Shown: positions 1 through 13,443 of the stretch, piece by piece | Layout: each line of letters opens with the position of its first letter | How positions within the stretch are numbered: position 1 is the first letter of the stretch | Assembly (NCBI GenBank): GCA_023053545.1 | Contig: JAKZAN010000004.1 | Coordinates: 1 to 64,000 of the forward strand | DNA length: 64,000 nt | From: Lepidurus packardi | Lineage: Eukaryota > Arthropoda > Branchiopoda > Notostraca > Triopsidae | Reading direction: 5' to 3' | Translations under genes and position numbers: made by a program | The notes under the pieces: generated by a model | Database searches by the model: none | The model's input: only the letters and a program-made list of their open reading frames with translations | What the model was told of the DNA's origin: nothing

Positions 1-3000
1 TTTCAGGTAAAATTACAAGCAAATTTCAAGGAAATTTCATTGAAATTTCAGGTAAAATTACAAGCAAATTTCAATGAAATTTCATTGTAATTTCAATTTC
101 AGGTAAAATTACAAGCAAATTTCAAGGAAATTTCATTGAAATTTCAGGTAAAATTACAAGCAAATTTCAACGAAATTTCATTGAAATTTCAGTGTAATTT
201 CAATAAGATTTCGAGGAAATTTCAGGTAAAATTACAAGCAAATTTCAAGGAAATTTCATTGAAATTTCAGGTAAAATTACAAGCAAATTTCAAGGAAATT
301 TCATTGAAATTTCAGGTAAAATTACAAGCAAATTTCAAGGAAATTTCATTGAAATTTCAGTGTAATTTCAATAAGATTTCGACGAAATTTCAGGTAAAAT
401 TACAAGCAAATTTCAAGGAAATTTCATTGAAATTTCAGGTAAAATTACAAGCATATTTCAACGAAATTTCAATGAAATTTCAGTGTAATTTCAATAAGAT
501 TTCGACGAAATTTCAGGTAAAATTACAAGCAAATTTCAAGGAAATTTCATTGAAATTTCAGGTAAAATTACAAGCATATTTCAACGAAATTTCAATGAAA
601 TTTCAGTGTAATTTCAATAAGATTTCGATTAAATTTCAGGTAAAACTACAACCAAATTTCAAGGAAATTTCATTGAAATTTCAGGTAAAATTACAAACAT
701 AATTTCAAAGAAATTTCATTGAAATTTCAGGTAAAATTACAAGCATATTTCAACGAAATTTCAATGAAATTTCAGTGTAATTTCAATAAGATTTCGAGGA
801 AATTTCAGGTAAAATTACAAGCCAATTTAAAGGAAATTTCATTGAAATTTCATGTAAAAATTACAAGCATATTTCAACGAAATTTCAATGAAATTTCAGT
901 GTAATGTCAATAAGATTTCGAGGAAATTTCAGGTAAAATTACAAGCAAATTTCAATGAAATTTCATTGAAATTTCATGTAAAAATTACAAGCATATTTCA
1001 ACGAAATTTCAATGAAATTTCAGTGTAATTTCAATAAGATTTCGAGGAAATTTCAGGTAAAATTACAAGCAAATTTCAAGGAAATTTCATTGAAATTTCA
1101 GGTAAAATTACAAGCAAATTTCAAGGAAATTTCATTGAAATTTCAGGTAAAATTTCAAGCATATTTCAACGAAATTTCAATGAAATTTCAGTGTAATGTC
1201 AATAAGATTTCGAGGAAATTTCAGGTAAAATTACAAGCAAATTTCAATGAAATTTCATTGAAATTTCATGTAAAAATTACAAGCATATTTCAACCAAATT
1301 TCAATGAAATTTCAGTGTAATTTCAATAAGATTTCGAGGAAATTTCAGGTAAAATTACAAGCAAATTTCAAGGAAATTTCATTGAAATTTCAGGTAAAAT
1401 TACAAGCATATTTCAACGAAATTTCAATGAAATTTCAGTGTAATTTCAATAAGATTTCGAGGAAATTTCAGGTAAAATTACAAGCAAATTTCAAGGATAT
1501 TTCATTGAAATTTCAGGTAAAATTACAAACATATTTCAACGAAATTTCAATGAAATTTCAGTGTAATTTCAATAAGATTTGTAGGAAATTTCAGGTAAAA
1601 TTACAAGCAAATTTCAAGGAAATTTCATTAAAATTTCAGGTAAAATTACAGGTAAAATTACAAGCATATTTCAACGAAATTTCAATGAAATTTCAGTGTA
1701 ATTTCAATAAGATTTCGAGGAAATTTCAGGTAAAATTACAAGCAAATTTCAAGGATATTTCATTGAAATTTCAGGTAAAATTACAAGCATATTTCAACGA
1801 AATTTCAATGAAATTTCAGTGTAATTTCAATAAGATTTGGAGGAAATTTCAGGTAAAATTACAAGCAAATTTCAAGGAAATTTCATTGAAATTTCAGGTA
1901 AAATTACAAGCAAATTTCAAGGATATTTCATTGAAATTTCAGGTAAAATTACAAGCCTATTTCAACGAAATTTCAATGAAATTTCAGTGTAATGTCAATA
2001 AGATTTCGAGGAAATTTCAGGTAAAATTACAAGCAAATTTCAATGAAATTTCATTGAAATTTCAGGTAAAATTACAAGCAAATTTCAAGGATATTTCATT
2101 GAAATTTCAGGTAAAATTTCAAGCATATTTCAACGAAATTTCAATGAAATTTCAGTGTAATGTCAATAAGATTTCGAGGAAATTTCAGGTAAAATTACAA
2201 GCAAATTTAAATGAAATTTCATTGAAATTTCATGTAAAAATTACAAGCATATTTCAACGAAATTTCAATGAAATTTCAGTGTAATTTCAATAAGATTTCG
2301 AGGAAATTTCAGGTAAAATTACAAGCAAATTTCAAGGAAATTTCATTGAAATTTCAGGTAAAATTACAAGCAAATTTCAAGGAAATTTCATTGATTTTTC
2401 AGGTAAAATTTCAAGCATATTTCAACGAAATTTCAATGAAATTTCAGTGTAATTTCAATAAGATTTCGAGGAAATTTCAGGTAAAATTACAAGCAAATTT
2501 CAATGAAATTTCATTGAAATTTCATGTAAAAATTACAAGCATATTTCAACCAAATTTCAATGAAATTTCAGTGTAATTTCAATAAGATTTCGAGGAAATT
2601 TCAGGTAAAATTACAAGCAAATTTCAATGAAATTTCATTGAAATTTCAGGTAAAATTACAAGCAAATTTCAAGGATATTTCATTGAAATTTCAGGTAAAA
2701 TTACAAGCCTATTTCAACGAAATTTCAATGAAATTTCAGTGAAATTTCAATAAGATTTGGAGGAAATTTCAGGTAAAATTACAAGCAAATTTCAAGGAAA
2801 TTTCATTAAAATTTCAGGTAAAATTACAAGCAAATTTCAAGGAAATTTCATTGAAATTTCAGGTAAAATTACAAGCAAATTTCAAGGAAATTTCATTGAA
2901 ATTTCAGGTAAAATTACAAACAAATTTCAAGGAAATTTCATTGAAATTTCAGTGTAATTTTAATAAGATTTCGACGAAATTTCAGTTAAAATTACAAGCA

Positions 3001-6000
3001 AATTTCAAGGAAATTTCATTGAAATTTCAGGTAAAATTACAAGCAAATTTCAAGGAAATTTCATTGAAATTTCAGGTAAAATTACAAACAAATTTCAAGG
3101 AAATTTCATTGAAATTTCAGTGTAATTTTAATAAGATTTCGACGAAATTTCAGTTCAAATTACAAGCAAATTTCAAGGAAATTTCATTGAAATTTCAGGT
3201 AAAATTACAAGCATATTTCAACGAAATTTCAATGAAATTTCAGTGTAATTTTAATAAGATTTCGACGAAATTTCAGGTAAAATTACAAGCAAATTTCAAG
3301 GAAATTTCATTGAAATTTCAGGTAAAATTACAAGCATATTTCAACGAAATTTCAATGAAATTTCAGTGTAATTTCAATAAGATTTCGATTAAATTTCAGG
3401 TAAAACTACAACCAAATTTCAAGGAAATTTCATTGAAATTTCAGGTAAAATTACAAACATATTTCAAAGAAATTTCATTGAAATTTCAGGTAAAATTACA
3501 AGCATATTTCAAGGAAATTTCAATGAAATTTCAGTGTAATTTCAATAAAATTTCGAGGAAATTTCAGGTAAAATTACAAGCCAATTTCAATGAAATTTCA
3601 TTGAAATTTCATGTAAAAATTACAAGCATATTTCAACGAAATTTCAATGAAATTTCAGTGTAATGTCAATAAGATTTCGAGGAAATTTCAGGTAAAATTA
3701 CAAGCAAATTTCAATGAAATTTCATTGAAATTTCATGTAAAAATTACAAGCATATTTCAACGAAATTTCAATGAAATTTCAGTGTAATTTCAATAAGATT
3801 TCGAGGAAATTTCAGGTAAAATTACAAGCAAATTTCAAGGAAATTTCATTGAAATTTCAGGTAAAATTACAAGCAAATTTCAAGGAAATTTCATTGATTT
3901 TTCAGGTAAAATTTCAAGCATATTTCAACGAAATTTCAATGAAATTTCAGTGTAATGTCAATAAGATTTCGAGGAAATTTCAGGTAAAATTACAAGCAAA
4001 TTTCAATGAAATTTCATTGAAATTTCATGTAAAAATTACAAGCATATTTCAACCAAATTTCAATGAAATTTCAGTGTAATTTCAATAAGATTTCGAGGAA
4101 ATTTCAGGTAAAATTACAAGCAAATTTCAATGAAATTTCATTGAAATTTCAGGTAAAATTACAAGCAAATTTCAAGGATATTTCATTGAAATTTCAGGTA
4201 AAATTACAAGCCTATTTCAACGAAATTTCAATGAAATTTCAGTGTAATGTCAATAAGATTTCGAGGAAATTTCAGGTAAAATTACAAGCAAATTTCAATG
4301 AAATTTCATTGAAATTTCAGGTAAAATTACAAGCAAATTTCAAGGATATTTCATTGAAATTTCAGGTAAAATTTCAAGCATATTTCAACGAAATTTCAAT
4401 GAAATTTCAGTGTAATGTCAATAAGATTTCGAGGAAATTTCAGGTAAAATTACAAGCAAATTTCAATGAAATTTCATTGAAATTTCATGTAAAAATTACA
4501 AGCATATTTCAACGAAATTTCAATGAAATTTCAGTGAAATTTCAATAAGATTTGGAGGAAATTTCAGGTAAAATTACAAGCAAATTTCAAGGAAATTTCA
4601 TTAAAATTTCAGGTAAAATTACAAGCAAATTTCAAGGAAATTTCATTGAAATTTCAGGTAAAATTACAAGCAAATTTCAAGGAAATTTCATTGAAATTTC
4701 AGGTAAAATTACAAACAAATTTCAAGGAAATTTCATTGAAATTTCAGTGTAATTTTAATAAGATTTCGACGAAATTTCAGTTAAAATTACAAGCAAATTT
4801 CAAGGAAATTTCATTGAAATTTCAGGTAAAATTACAAGCATATTTCAACGAAATTTCAATGAAATTTCAGTGTAATTTTAATAAGATTTCGACGAAATTT
4901 CAGGTAAAATTACAAGCAAATTTCAAGGAAATTTCATTGAAATTTCAGGTAAAATTACAAGCATATTTCAACGAAATTTCAATGAAATTTCAGTGTAATT
5001 TCAATAAGATTTCGATTAAATTTCAGGTAAAACTACAACCAAATTTCAAGGAAATTTCATTGAAATTTCAGGTAAAATTACAAACATATTTCAAAGAAAT
5101 TTCATTGAAATTTCAGGTAAAATTACAAGCATATTTCAAGGAAATTTCAATGAAATTTCAGTGTAATTTCAATAAAATTTCGAGGAAATTTCAGGTAAAA
5201 TTACAAGCCAATTTAAAGGAAATTTAATTGAAATTTCAGGTAAAATTACAAGCATATTTCAACGAAATTTCAATGAAATTTCAGTGTAATTTCAATAAGA
5301 TTTCGAGGAAATTTCAGGTAAAATTACAGGCAAATTTCAACGAAATTTCAATGAAATTTCAGGTAAAATTGCAAGCATATTTCAACGAAATTTCAATGAA
5401 ATTTCAGTGTAATTTCAATAAGATTTCGAGGAAATTTCAGGTAAAATTACAAGCAAATTTCAAGGAAATTTCATTGAAATTTCAGGTAAAATTACAAGCA
5501 AATTTCAAGGAAATTTCATTGATTTTTCAGGTAAAATTTCAAGCATATTTCAACGAAATTTCAATGAAATTTCAGTGTAATGTCAATAAGATTTCGAGGA
5601 AATTTCAGGTAAAATTACAAGCAAATTTCAATGAAATTTCATTGAAATTTCATTTAAAAATTACAAGCATATTTCAACCAAATTTCAATGAAATTTCAGT
5701 GTAATTTCAATAAGATTTCGAGGAAATTTCAGGTAAAATTACAAGCAAATTTCAATGAAATTTCATTGAAATTTCAGGTAAAATTACAAGCAAATTTCAA
5801 GGATATTTCATTGAAATTTCAGGTAAAATTACAAGCCTATTTCAACGAAATTTCAATGAAATTTCAGTGTAATGTCAATAAGATTTCGAGGAAATTTCAG
5901 GTAAAATTACAAGCAAATTTCAATGAAATTTCATTGAAATTTCAGGTAAAATTACAAGCAAATTTCAAGGATATTTCATTGAAATTTCAGGTAAAATTTC

Positions 6001-8322
6001 AAGCATATTTCAACGAAATTTCAATGAAATTTCAGTGTAATGTCAATAAGATTTCGAGGAAATTTCAGGTAAAATTACAAGCAAATTTCAATGAAATTTC
6101 ATTGAAATTTCATGTAAAAATTACAAGCATATTTCAACGAAATTTCAATGAAATTTCAGTGAAATTTCAATAAGATTTGGAGGAAATTTCAGGTAAAATT
6201 ACAAGCAAATTTCAAGGAAATTTCATTAAAATTTCAGGTAAAATTACAAGCAAATTTCAAGGAAATTTCATTGAAATTTCAGGTAAAATTACAAGCAAAT
6301 TTCAAGGAAATTTCATTGAAATTTCAGGTAAAATTACAAACAAATTTCAAGGAAATTTCATTGAAATTTCAGTGTAATTTTAATAAGATTTCGACGAAAT
6401 TTCAGTTAAAATTACAAGCAAATTTCAAGGAAATTTCATTGAAATTTCAGGTAAAATTACAAGCATATTTCAACGAAATTTCAATGAAATTTCAGTGTAA
6501 TTTTAATAAGATTTCGACGAAATTTCAGGTAAAATTACAAGCAAATTTCAAGGAAATTTCATTGAAATTTCAGGTAAAATTACAAGCATATTTCAACGAA
6601 ATTTCAATGAAATTTCAGTGTAATTTCAATAAGATTTCGATTAAATTTCAGGTAAAACTACAACCAAATTTCAAGGAAATTTCATTGAAATTTCAGGTAA
6701 AATTACAAACATATTTCAAAGAAATTTCATTGAAATTTCAGGTAAAATTACAAGCATATTTCAAGGAAATTTCAATGAAATTTCAGTGTAATTTCAATAA
6801 AATTTCGAGGAAATTTCAGGTAAAATTACAAGCCAATTTAAAGGAAATTTAATTGAAATTTCAGGTAAAATTACAAGCATATTTCAACGAAATTTCAATG
6901 AAATTTCAGTGTAATTTCAATAAGATTTCGAGGAAATTTCAGGTAAAATTACAGGCAAATTTCAACGAAATTTCAATGAAATTTCAGGTAAAATTGCAAG
7001 CATATTTCAACGAAATTTCAATGAAATTTCAGTGTAATTTCAATAAGATTTCGAGGAAATTTCAGGTAAAATTACAAGCAAATTTCAAGGATATTTCATT
7101 GAAATTTCAGGTAAAAGTACAAACATATTTCAACGAAATTTCATTGAAATTTCAGGTAAAATTACAAGCATATTTCAACGAAATTTCAATGAAATTTTAG
7201 TGTAATTTCAATGAAATTTTAGTGTAATTTCAATGAAATTTTAGTGTAATTTCAATGAAATTTTAGTGTAATTTCAATAAAATTTCGAGGAAATTTCAGG
7301 TAAAATTACATGCAAATTTCAAGGAAATTTCATTGAAATTTCAGGTAAAATTACAAGCATATTTCAACGAAATTTCAATGAAATTTCAGTGTAATGTCAA
7401 TAAGATTTCGAGGAAATTTCAGGTAAAATTACAAGCAAATTTCAAGGAAATTTCATTGAAATTTCAGGTAAAATTACAAGCATATTTCAACGAAATTTCA
7501 ATGAAATTTCAGTGTAATTTCAATAAGATTTCGAGGAAATTTCAGGTAAAATTACAAGCAAATTTCAAGGATATTTCATTGAAATTTCAGGTAAAATTAC
7601 AAACATATTTCAACGAAATTTCAATGAAATTTCAGTGTAATTTCAATAAGATTTGTAGGAAATTTCAGGTAAAATTACAAGCAAATTTCAAGGAAATTTC
7701 ATTAAAATTTCAGGTAAAATTACAAGCATATTTCAACGAAATTTCAATGAAGTTTCAGTGTAATTTCAATAAGATTTCGAGGAAATTTCAGGTAAAATTA
7801 CAAGCAAATTTCAAGGAAATTTCAGGTAAAATTACAAGCAAATTTCAAGGAAATTTCATTAAAATTTCAGGTAAAATTACAAGCAAATTTCAAGGAAATT
7901 TCATTGAAATTTCAGGTAAAATTACAAGAATATTTCAACGAAATTTCAGTGTAATTTCAACAAGATTTCGAGGAAATTTCAGGTAAAAGTACAAGCATAT
8001 TTCAACGAAATTTCAATGAAATTTCAGTGTAATTTCAATAAGATTTCAATGAAATTTCAGTGTAATTTCAAAAAGATTTGGATTAAATTTCAGGTAAAAT
8101 TACAAGCAAATTTCAAGGATATTTCATTGAAATTTCAGGTAAAATTACAAACAAATTTCAAGGAAATTTCATTGAAATTTCAGGTAAAATTACAAACATA
8201 TTTCAAAGAAATTTAAATGAAATTTCAGTGTAATTTCAATAAGATTTCGAGGAAATTTCAGGTAAAATTACAATCAAATTTCAAGGAAATTTCAGGTAAA
8301 ATTACAAGCAAATTTCAATGAA
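1..8322. repeat. Satellite A: AT-rich tandem array of 45-bp and 33-bp modules
   Basis: The whole stretch is tandemly repeated. The core is the 8-bp palindrome GAAATTTC, recurring about every 11 bp. Four such steps (11+11+11+12) make a 45-bp module and three make a 33-bp module carrying CAGTGTAATTTCAATAAG. A 46-bp variant (CATGTAAAAATTACAAG type) also recurs. Because 45 and 33 are multiples of three, long plus-strand reading frames run through the array and repeat a roughly 15-residue word (KFQVKLQANFKEISL). They stop wherever the 46-bp variant or a 1-bp indel occurs. I read those frames as a by-product of the period, not as genes. The array begins before the window. Its right end at about 8322 passes directly into satellite B with no spacer. 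Confidence 0.95.
3771..7085. repeat. Higher-order repeat of 1,625 bp inside satellite A
   Basis: Markers in the array recur at a fixed offset of 1,625 bp: the GATTTGGAGGAAATTTC variant at about 4550 and 6175, the CAACCAAATTTC variant, and the GAAATTTAATTG variant at about 5220 and 6845. The segment from about 3771 to 5460 reappears at about 5396 to 7085, almost base for base. A less exact copy of the same marker order lies to the left (marker near 2755). This points to a recent unequal exchange or amplification of a composite unit. Confidence 0.8.
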
Positions 8323-10093
8323 ATACGGACTGCATTAATTCCTTACGGAATGAATTAATTCCTTACGGACTTAATTAATTCCTTACTAATTGAATGTATT
8401 CCTTATGGAATGAATTAATTCCTTACGGCCTGATTTAATTCCTTACAGAATGAATTAATTCCTTACGGACTGGAATAATTCCTTACGGACTGAATTAATT
8501 CCGTACGGACTTAATTAATTCCTTACGGTCTTAATTAATTCCTTACGGACTGAATTAATTCCTCATGGACTGAATTAATTTCTTACGGACTTAATTAATT
8601 CATTACGGACTGAATTAATTCCTTACGGACAATATAATTTCCTTACGGAATGAATTAATTCATTACGGAGTGAATTATTTCCTTACGGACTGCATTAATT
8701 CCTTACGGAATGAATTAATTTCTTACGGACTGAATTAATTCATTACGGACTGAATTAATTCCTTACGGACAATATAATTTCCTTACGGACAATATAATTT
8801 CCTTACGGAATGAATTAATTCCTTACGGACTTAATTAATTCATTGCGGACTGAATTATTTCCTTACGGACATAATTAATTCTTTAGGATTGATTGAAATC
8901 CTTACAGACTGAATTAATTCCATACGGAATTAATTAATTTCTGACGGACTGAATTATTTCCTTACGGACTGAATTAATTCCTTAGGTATTTAATTAATTC
9001 CTTACGGACTGAATTAATTCCTTACGGACTGAATTAATTTCTTACGGACTTAATTAATTCATTATGGACTGAATTAATTCATTACGGACTGAATTAATTC
9101 CTTACGGACAATATAATTTCCTTACGGAATGAATTAATTCCTTACGGACTGAATTAATTCTTTAGGTACTTAATTAATTCCTTACGGACTTAATTAATTA
9201 CTTACGGGCTTAATTAATTAATTACGGACTTAATTAATTCCTTACGGACTTAATTAATTACTTACGGATTTATTTAATCCCTTACCGAATGAATTAATTA
9301 ATTGCGGACTGAATTAGTTCCTTACGGACAGAATTAATTCTTTAGGATTGATTGAAATCCTTACAGACTGAATTAATTCCTTACGGACTTAATTAATTCC
9401 ATACGGAATTAATTAATTCCTTACGGACTTAATTAATTTCTTACGGACTGAATAAATTCCTTACGGACTGAATTAACTCCTTACGAACTGAATTAATTCC
9501 TTACGGACTGAATTAATTCCTTACGGAATGAATTAATTCCTTACGGACTGAATTAATTCTTTAGGTACTTAATTAATTCCTTATGGACTGAATTAATTTT
9601 TTACGGACTTAATTAATTAATTACGGACTTAATTAATTCCTTACGGACTTAATTAATTCCTTACGGACTAAATTAATTCTTTAGGATTGATTGAATTCCG
9701 TACTTACTGAATTAATTCCATACTAACTGCATGTATTCCTTATGGAATGAATTAATTCCTTACGGCCTGATTTAATTCCTTTCAGACTGAATTAATTCCT
9801 TACGGACTTAATTAATTCCTTACGGAATGAATTAATTCCTTACGGACTGAATTAATTCTTTACGGACTAAATTAATTCCTTAGGTACTTAATTAATTCCT
9901 TACTGACTGAATTAATTTCTTACGTACTGAATTAATTCATTACGGACTTTTTTTCCATTAACAAACATTTAACATTTAATCCATTACAAACTGAATTTAT
10001 TCCATACGGACTGAATTAATTCCATACGGATTGAATTAATTCCTTACGGAATGAATTAATTCCTTACGTACTGATTTAATTCCTTACAGACTG

Positions 10094-10097
<4 letters not shown>
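8323..10097. repeat. Satellite B, block 1 (20-bp monomer)
   Basis: Tandem copies of a 20-bp unit, consensus TTCCTTACGGACTGAATTAA, with frequent variants (GGACTTAATTAA, GGAATGAATTAA, GGACAATATAAT). A short non-satellite interruption with a T run lies at about 9948-9985. The block ends at a target duplication (CAGACTGAATT, 10087-10097) where a LINE has inserted. Blocks 2 and 3 carry the same monomer, so the three were one array of about 4.2 kb. Confidence 0.95.
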
Positions 10098-10132
<35 letters not shown>

Positions 10133-10137
10133 CATTA

Positions 10138-10164
10138 CCAACGTAGGCTTCCGCCTATTGTTGG
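10138..10164 (-). other. 3' UTR stem-loop of LINE copy A
   Basis: CCAAC and GTTGG pair around an inner TAGGC/GCCTA stem with a 4-base loop, ending about 10 bases before the poly-A tail. LINE copy B has a matching inner stem (AGGC/GCCT) at the same place. I infer a 3' recognition structure for the element's reverse transcriptase, as known for some other LINE families. Confidence 0.55.
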
Positions 10165-10263
10165 TTATCTTTATTAAATGTCTTTTATTACATCGCTCTT
10201 TTAAGCAAATGTTATAAACATAAGTGAAGGGAGGGTAGATTAACCGGGGAGTTTACAATACTC

Positions 10264-13200
10264 CTAAATCATGTTTTTAGCTTCCTTGAAAAACTCACAA
10301 ACATCTGGGAAAATTTTTTGATTGGTTAAAAGTGTCTCTGTGTTAAAATGTAGTTTGTGGCTACTTAATTGTCGTAAAAGAGTGGCCCTAAGTCTGTTAA
10401 GTCGTCGGCAGTGGTAGAGTAAGTGGGTAATGTCCTGTCGGGTCTGGTCTTGGCAAGAACAACAATCGTTGTCAGTTTTCTGGATTCTTCGTAAGTAGGA
10501 TTTGGTAGGGTAGTGGCCTGTGCGTAGTTGGATTATTGTTGATATTACAGGCTTCGGTAGCTTCAACGTTATAATAGGTTTGTGTAGTGGTCCAGCTCCG
10601 AGTTCTTGAAGGCAGTTTTTTGCTAACATCCAGAGATGTGCCCACTGCTCTATGGTATGTGTGTCGATTTTTTGGTATGCGTCTTTTTCGTTTAGTGGGG
10701 GATTGAGACAAATTGTCTCCAAGTTGCTTCTTGCTCGTTCGTAACATGTAGTGTATCTCTTCCTTTTTGGAACTTCTGAAGTGGTTGGCCATTTATCCCA
10801 GTTCTTGCTCGCGAAATTTCTTAGAAGCGATTTTTCTAGTCGAAGACTTAGCGGGGGGAGGCCAGTTTCGACTTCCAAGGCTGTCTTGGGGGTGGATTTT
10901 AATGCTCCTGTAATTGTTAAGAGTCCTTTCCTGTATATTTGATTCAATGGTTTAAGATTGCTTGGAGAAATGTTGCTCCAGGCTGGGAAGCCAAATCGTA
11001 GTTTTGATATTACCGTGGATTGGAAAAGAGTTTTTAATTGCATACATGATGCGCTTCTCGAGATGTGGCTTATTTTGCGTATTTGTTGTAGGTTAAAATG
11101 GCACTCCGAAGCGAGGTAGCTGGTGTGATGTTGCCAATTTAATTTGGTGTCGTAAATTAGGCCCAAATATTTAACCGTTTCTTTGGGAATGATTTGGATT
11201 TGGTCCCAAGTCAAAGGACATCTTTCTGGGGTCCGTTTTCTTGAGAAATGTATGAGTTCTGTTTTTTCTCTTGAAAACTCTAGATGAAGTTGTTTTCCCC
11301 ATTTTTCCAAAGCAGTGATATTGTTTGAGATCAACTTGACATTGTTCGCACTGGAGCGACCTGACACGTGGATAAGGAGATCATCGGCAAAGGCCTGCGT
11401 ACGAATTTTCTTCCTTTGGATGACAGTTAAGGATTTGTTAACATAGATTAAGAAGAGAGTTGGAGAGAGAGGGGAGCCTTGTGGTACACCTTTCGTTACC
11501 GTGAGAATTGGACTGGACTCCGTTTTGCATTCAATGTATGCCGTACGATTTTTAAGGAAGCTTTTGGTCCAAAGTATTAATTTTTATGGGGCTTGGATTT
11601 TATAGAGTTCTTTAATTAACTTAGTGTGGCATACATTGTTAAAAGCACCTTTTATGTCCAATAACAGGGCTGTGTGAATTTTTCCTTTGTTGAAACTTGT
11701 CAAGATTGCGTTGCTTAGTTGGATCTGAGCGTCGGTAGTGGATCGGTTGGGTCTAAAGCCCCACTGAGCGTCGGAGAGTATGTTTCCGGTTTCCAGGAAT
11801 ATTTTCAGTCGTTCGGAAATAGCTTTTTCCAGTATTTTCCCCAAAATCGGAAGAAGCGTTATGGGACGAAAATTTTTTATGGATGAGTAGTCCGTTTTGT
11901 TCGGCTTAGGTAGTGGTAGGACCTTTGCTGCTTTCCATGATTGAGGATAATGTCCCAGGGTAAAGGATGCGTTGTAGATTTGTAACACTGTTTTGCCAAT
12001 TGTACTCCAGAGTTCTTTTAGGACGTTGGCTTGAATGGAGTCCACGCCTGGGGCTTTAAAGGGTTTTAGACTCTGTACGATTTCTCGAATTTCCTCGGGG
12101 GAGAAGGGAGCAGTCAAATCCGAGTCCTTGTGTCTTCCGTTCTTGGGAGCGTGGGATGTAGGGGGATTTAAAACTGATGTAGGTGAGTTTGTTATAGGGG
12201 CTCCACCAATTAAATTCTCCGCGATGAAACTCATTTTTGCTTTAGAGTCAGTGAATGGTTGTCCGTCTGCTTGTTTCAGGCGGTCTAGTTTGGTTAGGGA
12301 ATCTTTTTGTCTTAGATGTTTATTAAAATTCCACAGAAACTTATTGTCAGGAGTCGTCATTTTGTCTGCCCAATATCTATCTCGTAGTAACCTAGTCCTT
12401 GAGCGGTAGCAGTTCCTGGTGGTTTTCCATTCAGTTTCGTGTTGTGGTTTCCGTGTAGTTTTGTAAAGTCTGAGTGCTTTGGCTGTTTGTCTGCGTAGCA
12501 GGTCGAGTTCTGTCCTCCACCATGGGTTGCTGTATTGTCCTGTAGTGCGTTGGGGAATGTTTTGGTGCATTGTCGTTTGTATTATGGATGTCAGTTTGGA
12601 TGCGGCTACGTCTAGGTCTCGTGGGTTGTTAAGTCTGTTGAAAAGTTGACGATTTAAAAGTATGGCTTGTGCAGTGTCGAGTCTTAGTTTTTGCCAGTTG
12701 GTTTGTCGGTAGCACCATGTTTTAGTGTGACAGGGACTGGTGAATGGGAGGTTAATAGTGATTTCGATGGCCACGTGGTCAGATTCGTTGTAGTATTCGT
12801 CGTTTAAAATAGTTAAATGTACGTGACTCAGCAGTTGTCGTGAAGTGAATGTTAGGTCTATTGTGGAATTTTGACCTCGTTCGTTTTGGAAGGTGGGGAT
12901 GTTCCGCGTGTTGAGAAGTTGTAAGTCGTGCTTCGTAATAAAATCATAGAGTTCGTTCCCTGCGTTATCTGGCTTTTTGTCTTCCCACAACCAATGGTGA
13001 GCATTGAAGTCTCCTGTAAGGATGATGTTGTTGTATGTACGATATTTGCTCCATATTTCATTTAGGAGGGTTTCACAATTAGTTGTATGTCTTCTGTACA
13101 GTGCTATGACGATGATTGGGAAGGATTGGGGTACATTTAGTTTAAAAGTCACGTAGAGGTTTGAAATGTCGATGATGTTAAAGGGGTTATTTGGCTTGGA

Positions 13201-13443
13201 GAGTACTGTCACTCCGTTGTACTGTGACGTTGCACACGTGGTTAAAAAACTCATGTTAGTGTTGGCAATGTTTTTAGGCGGTTCTATGATCACTATAGTT
13301 TCAACCAAACGTTTGCGGGCTTCTTGAGTAATTTCGAAAAGTTGATCGTAGTTTTTCCGAATGTTGTGGATGAGAATTTTGTGCCCGTGCACAATGGTTT
13401 GTTTGTTTTTTTGTTGTCTATTGCGGTTCTTCTTGTTGGACAA
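10264..13443 (-). pseudogene. LINE copy A ORF2: endonuclease-reverse transcriptase with one premature stop
   Basis: The frame is 1,060 codons long and is broken once, by TAA at about 11584-11586. The reading frame is the same on both sides of that stop. The N-terminal part is an APE-type endonuclease (GDFNAHHW near residue 151, SDHVAIE near 221). The reverse transcriptase follows (KGVPQGSPLSPTLF, then FADDLL near residue 686). The C-terminus has a CCHC-like motif (CSCQ..H....HC near residue 1000). I see no RNase H domain. LINE copy B has a serine codon where copy A has the stop, so a single C-to-A change would explain it. The start at 13443 overlaps ORF1 by 151 bp in another frame, a common layout in this group. 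Without stop read-through this copy should be unable to move itself. Confidence 0.88.

Noticed and set aside
136..8216. Repetitive plus-strand frames as a family of real proteins
   Set aside because: They follow from module lengths divisible by three, have no promoter or splice context, and break at every 46-bp variant.
10096..10127. The 32-base T run as an assembly artefact or promoter tract
   Set aside because: It sits exactly at the 3' end of a minus-strand LINE and next to a target duplication, so it is the poly-A tail.
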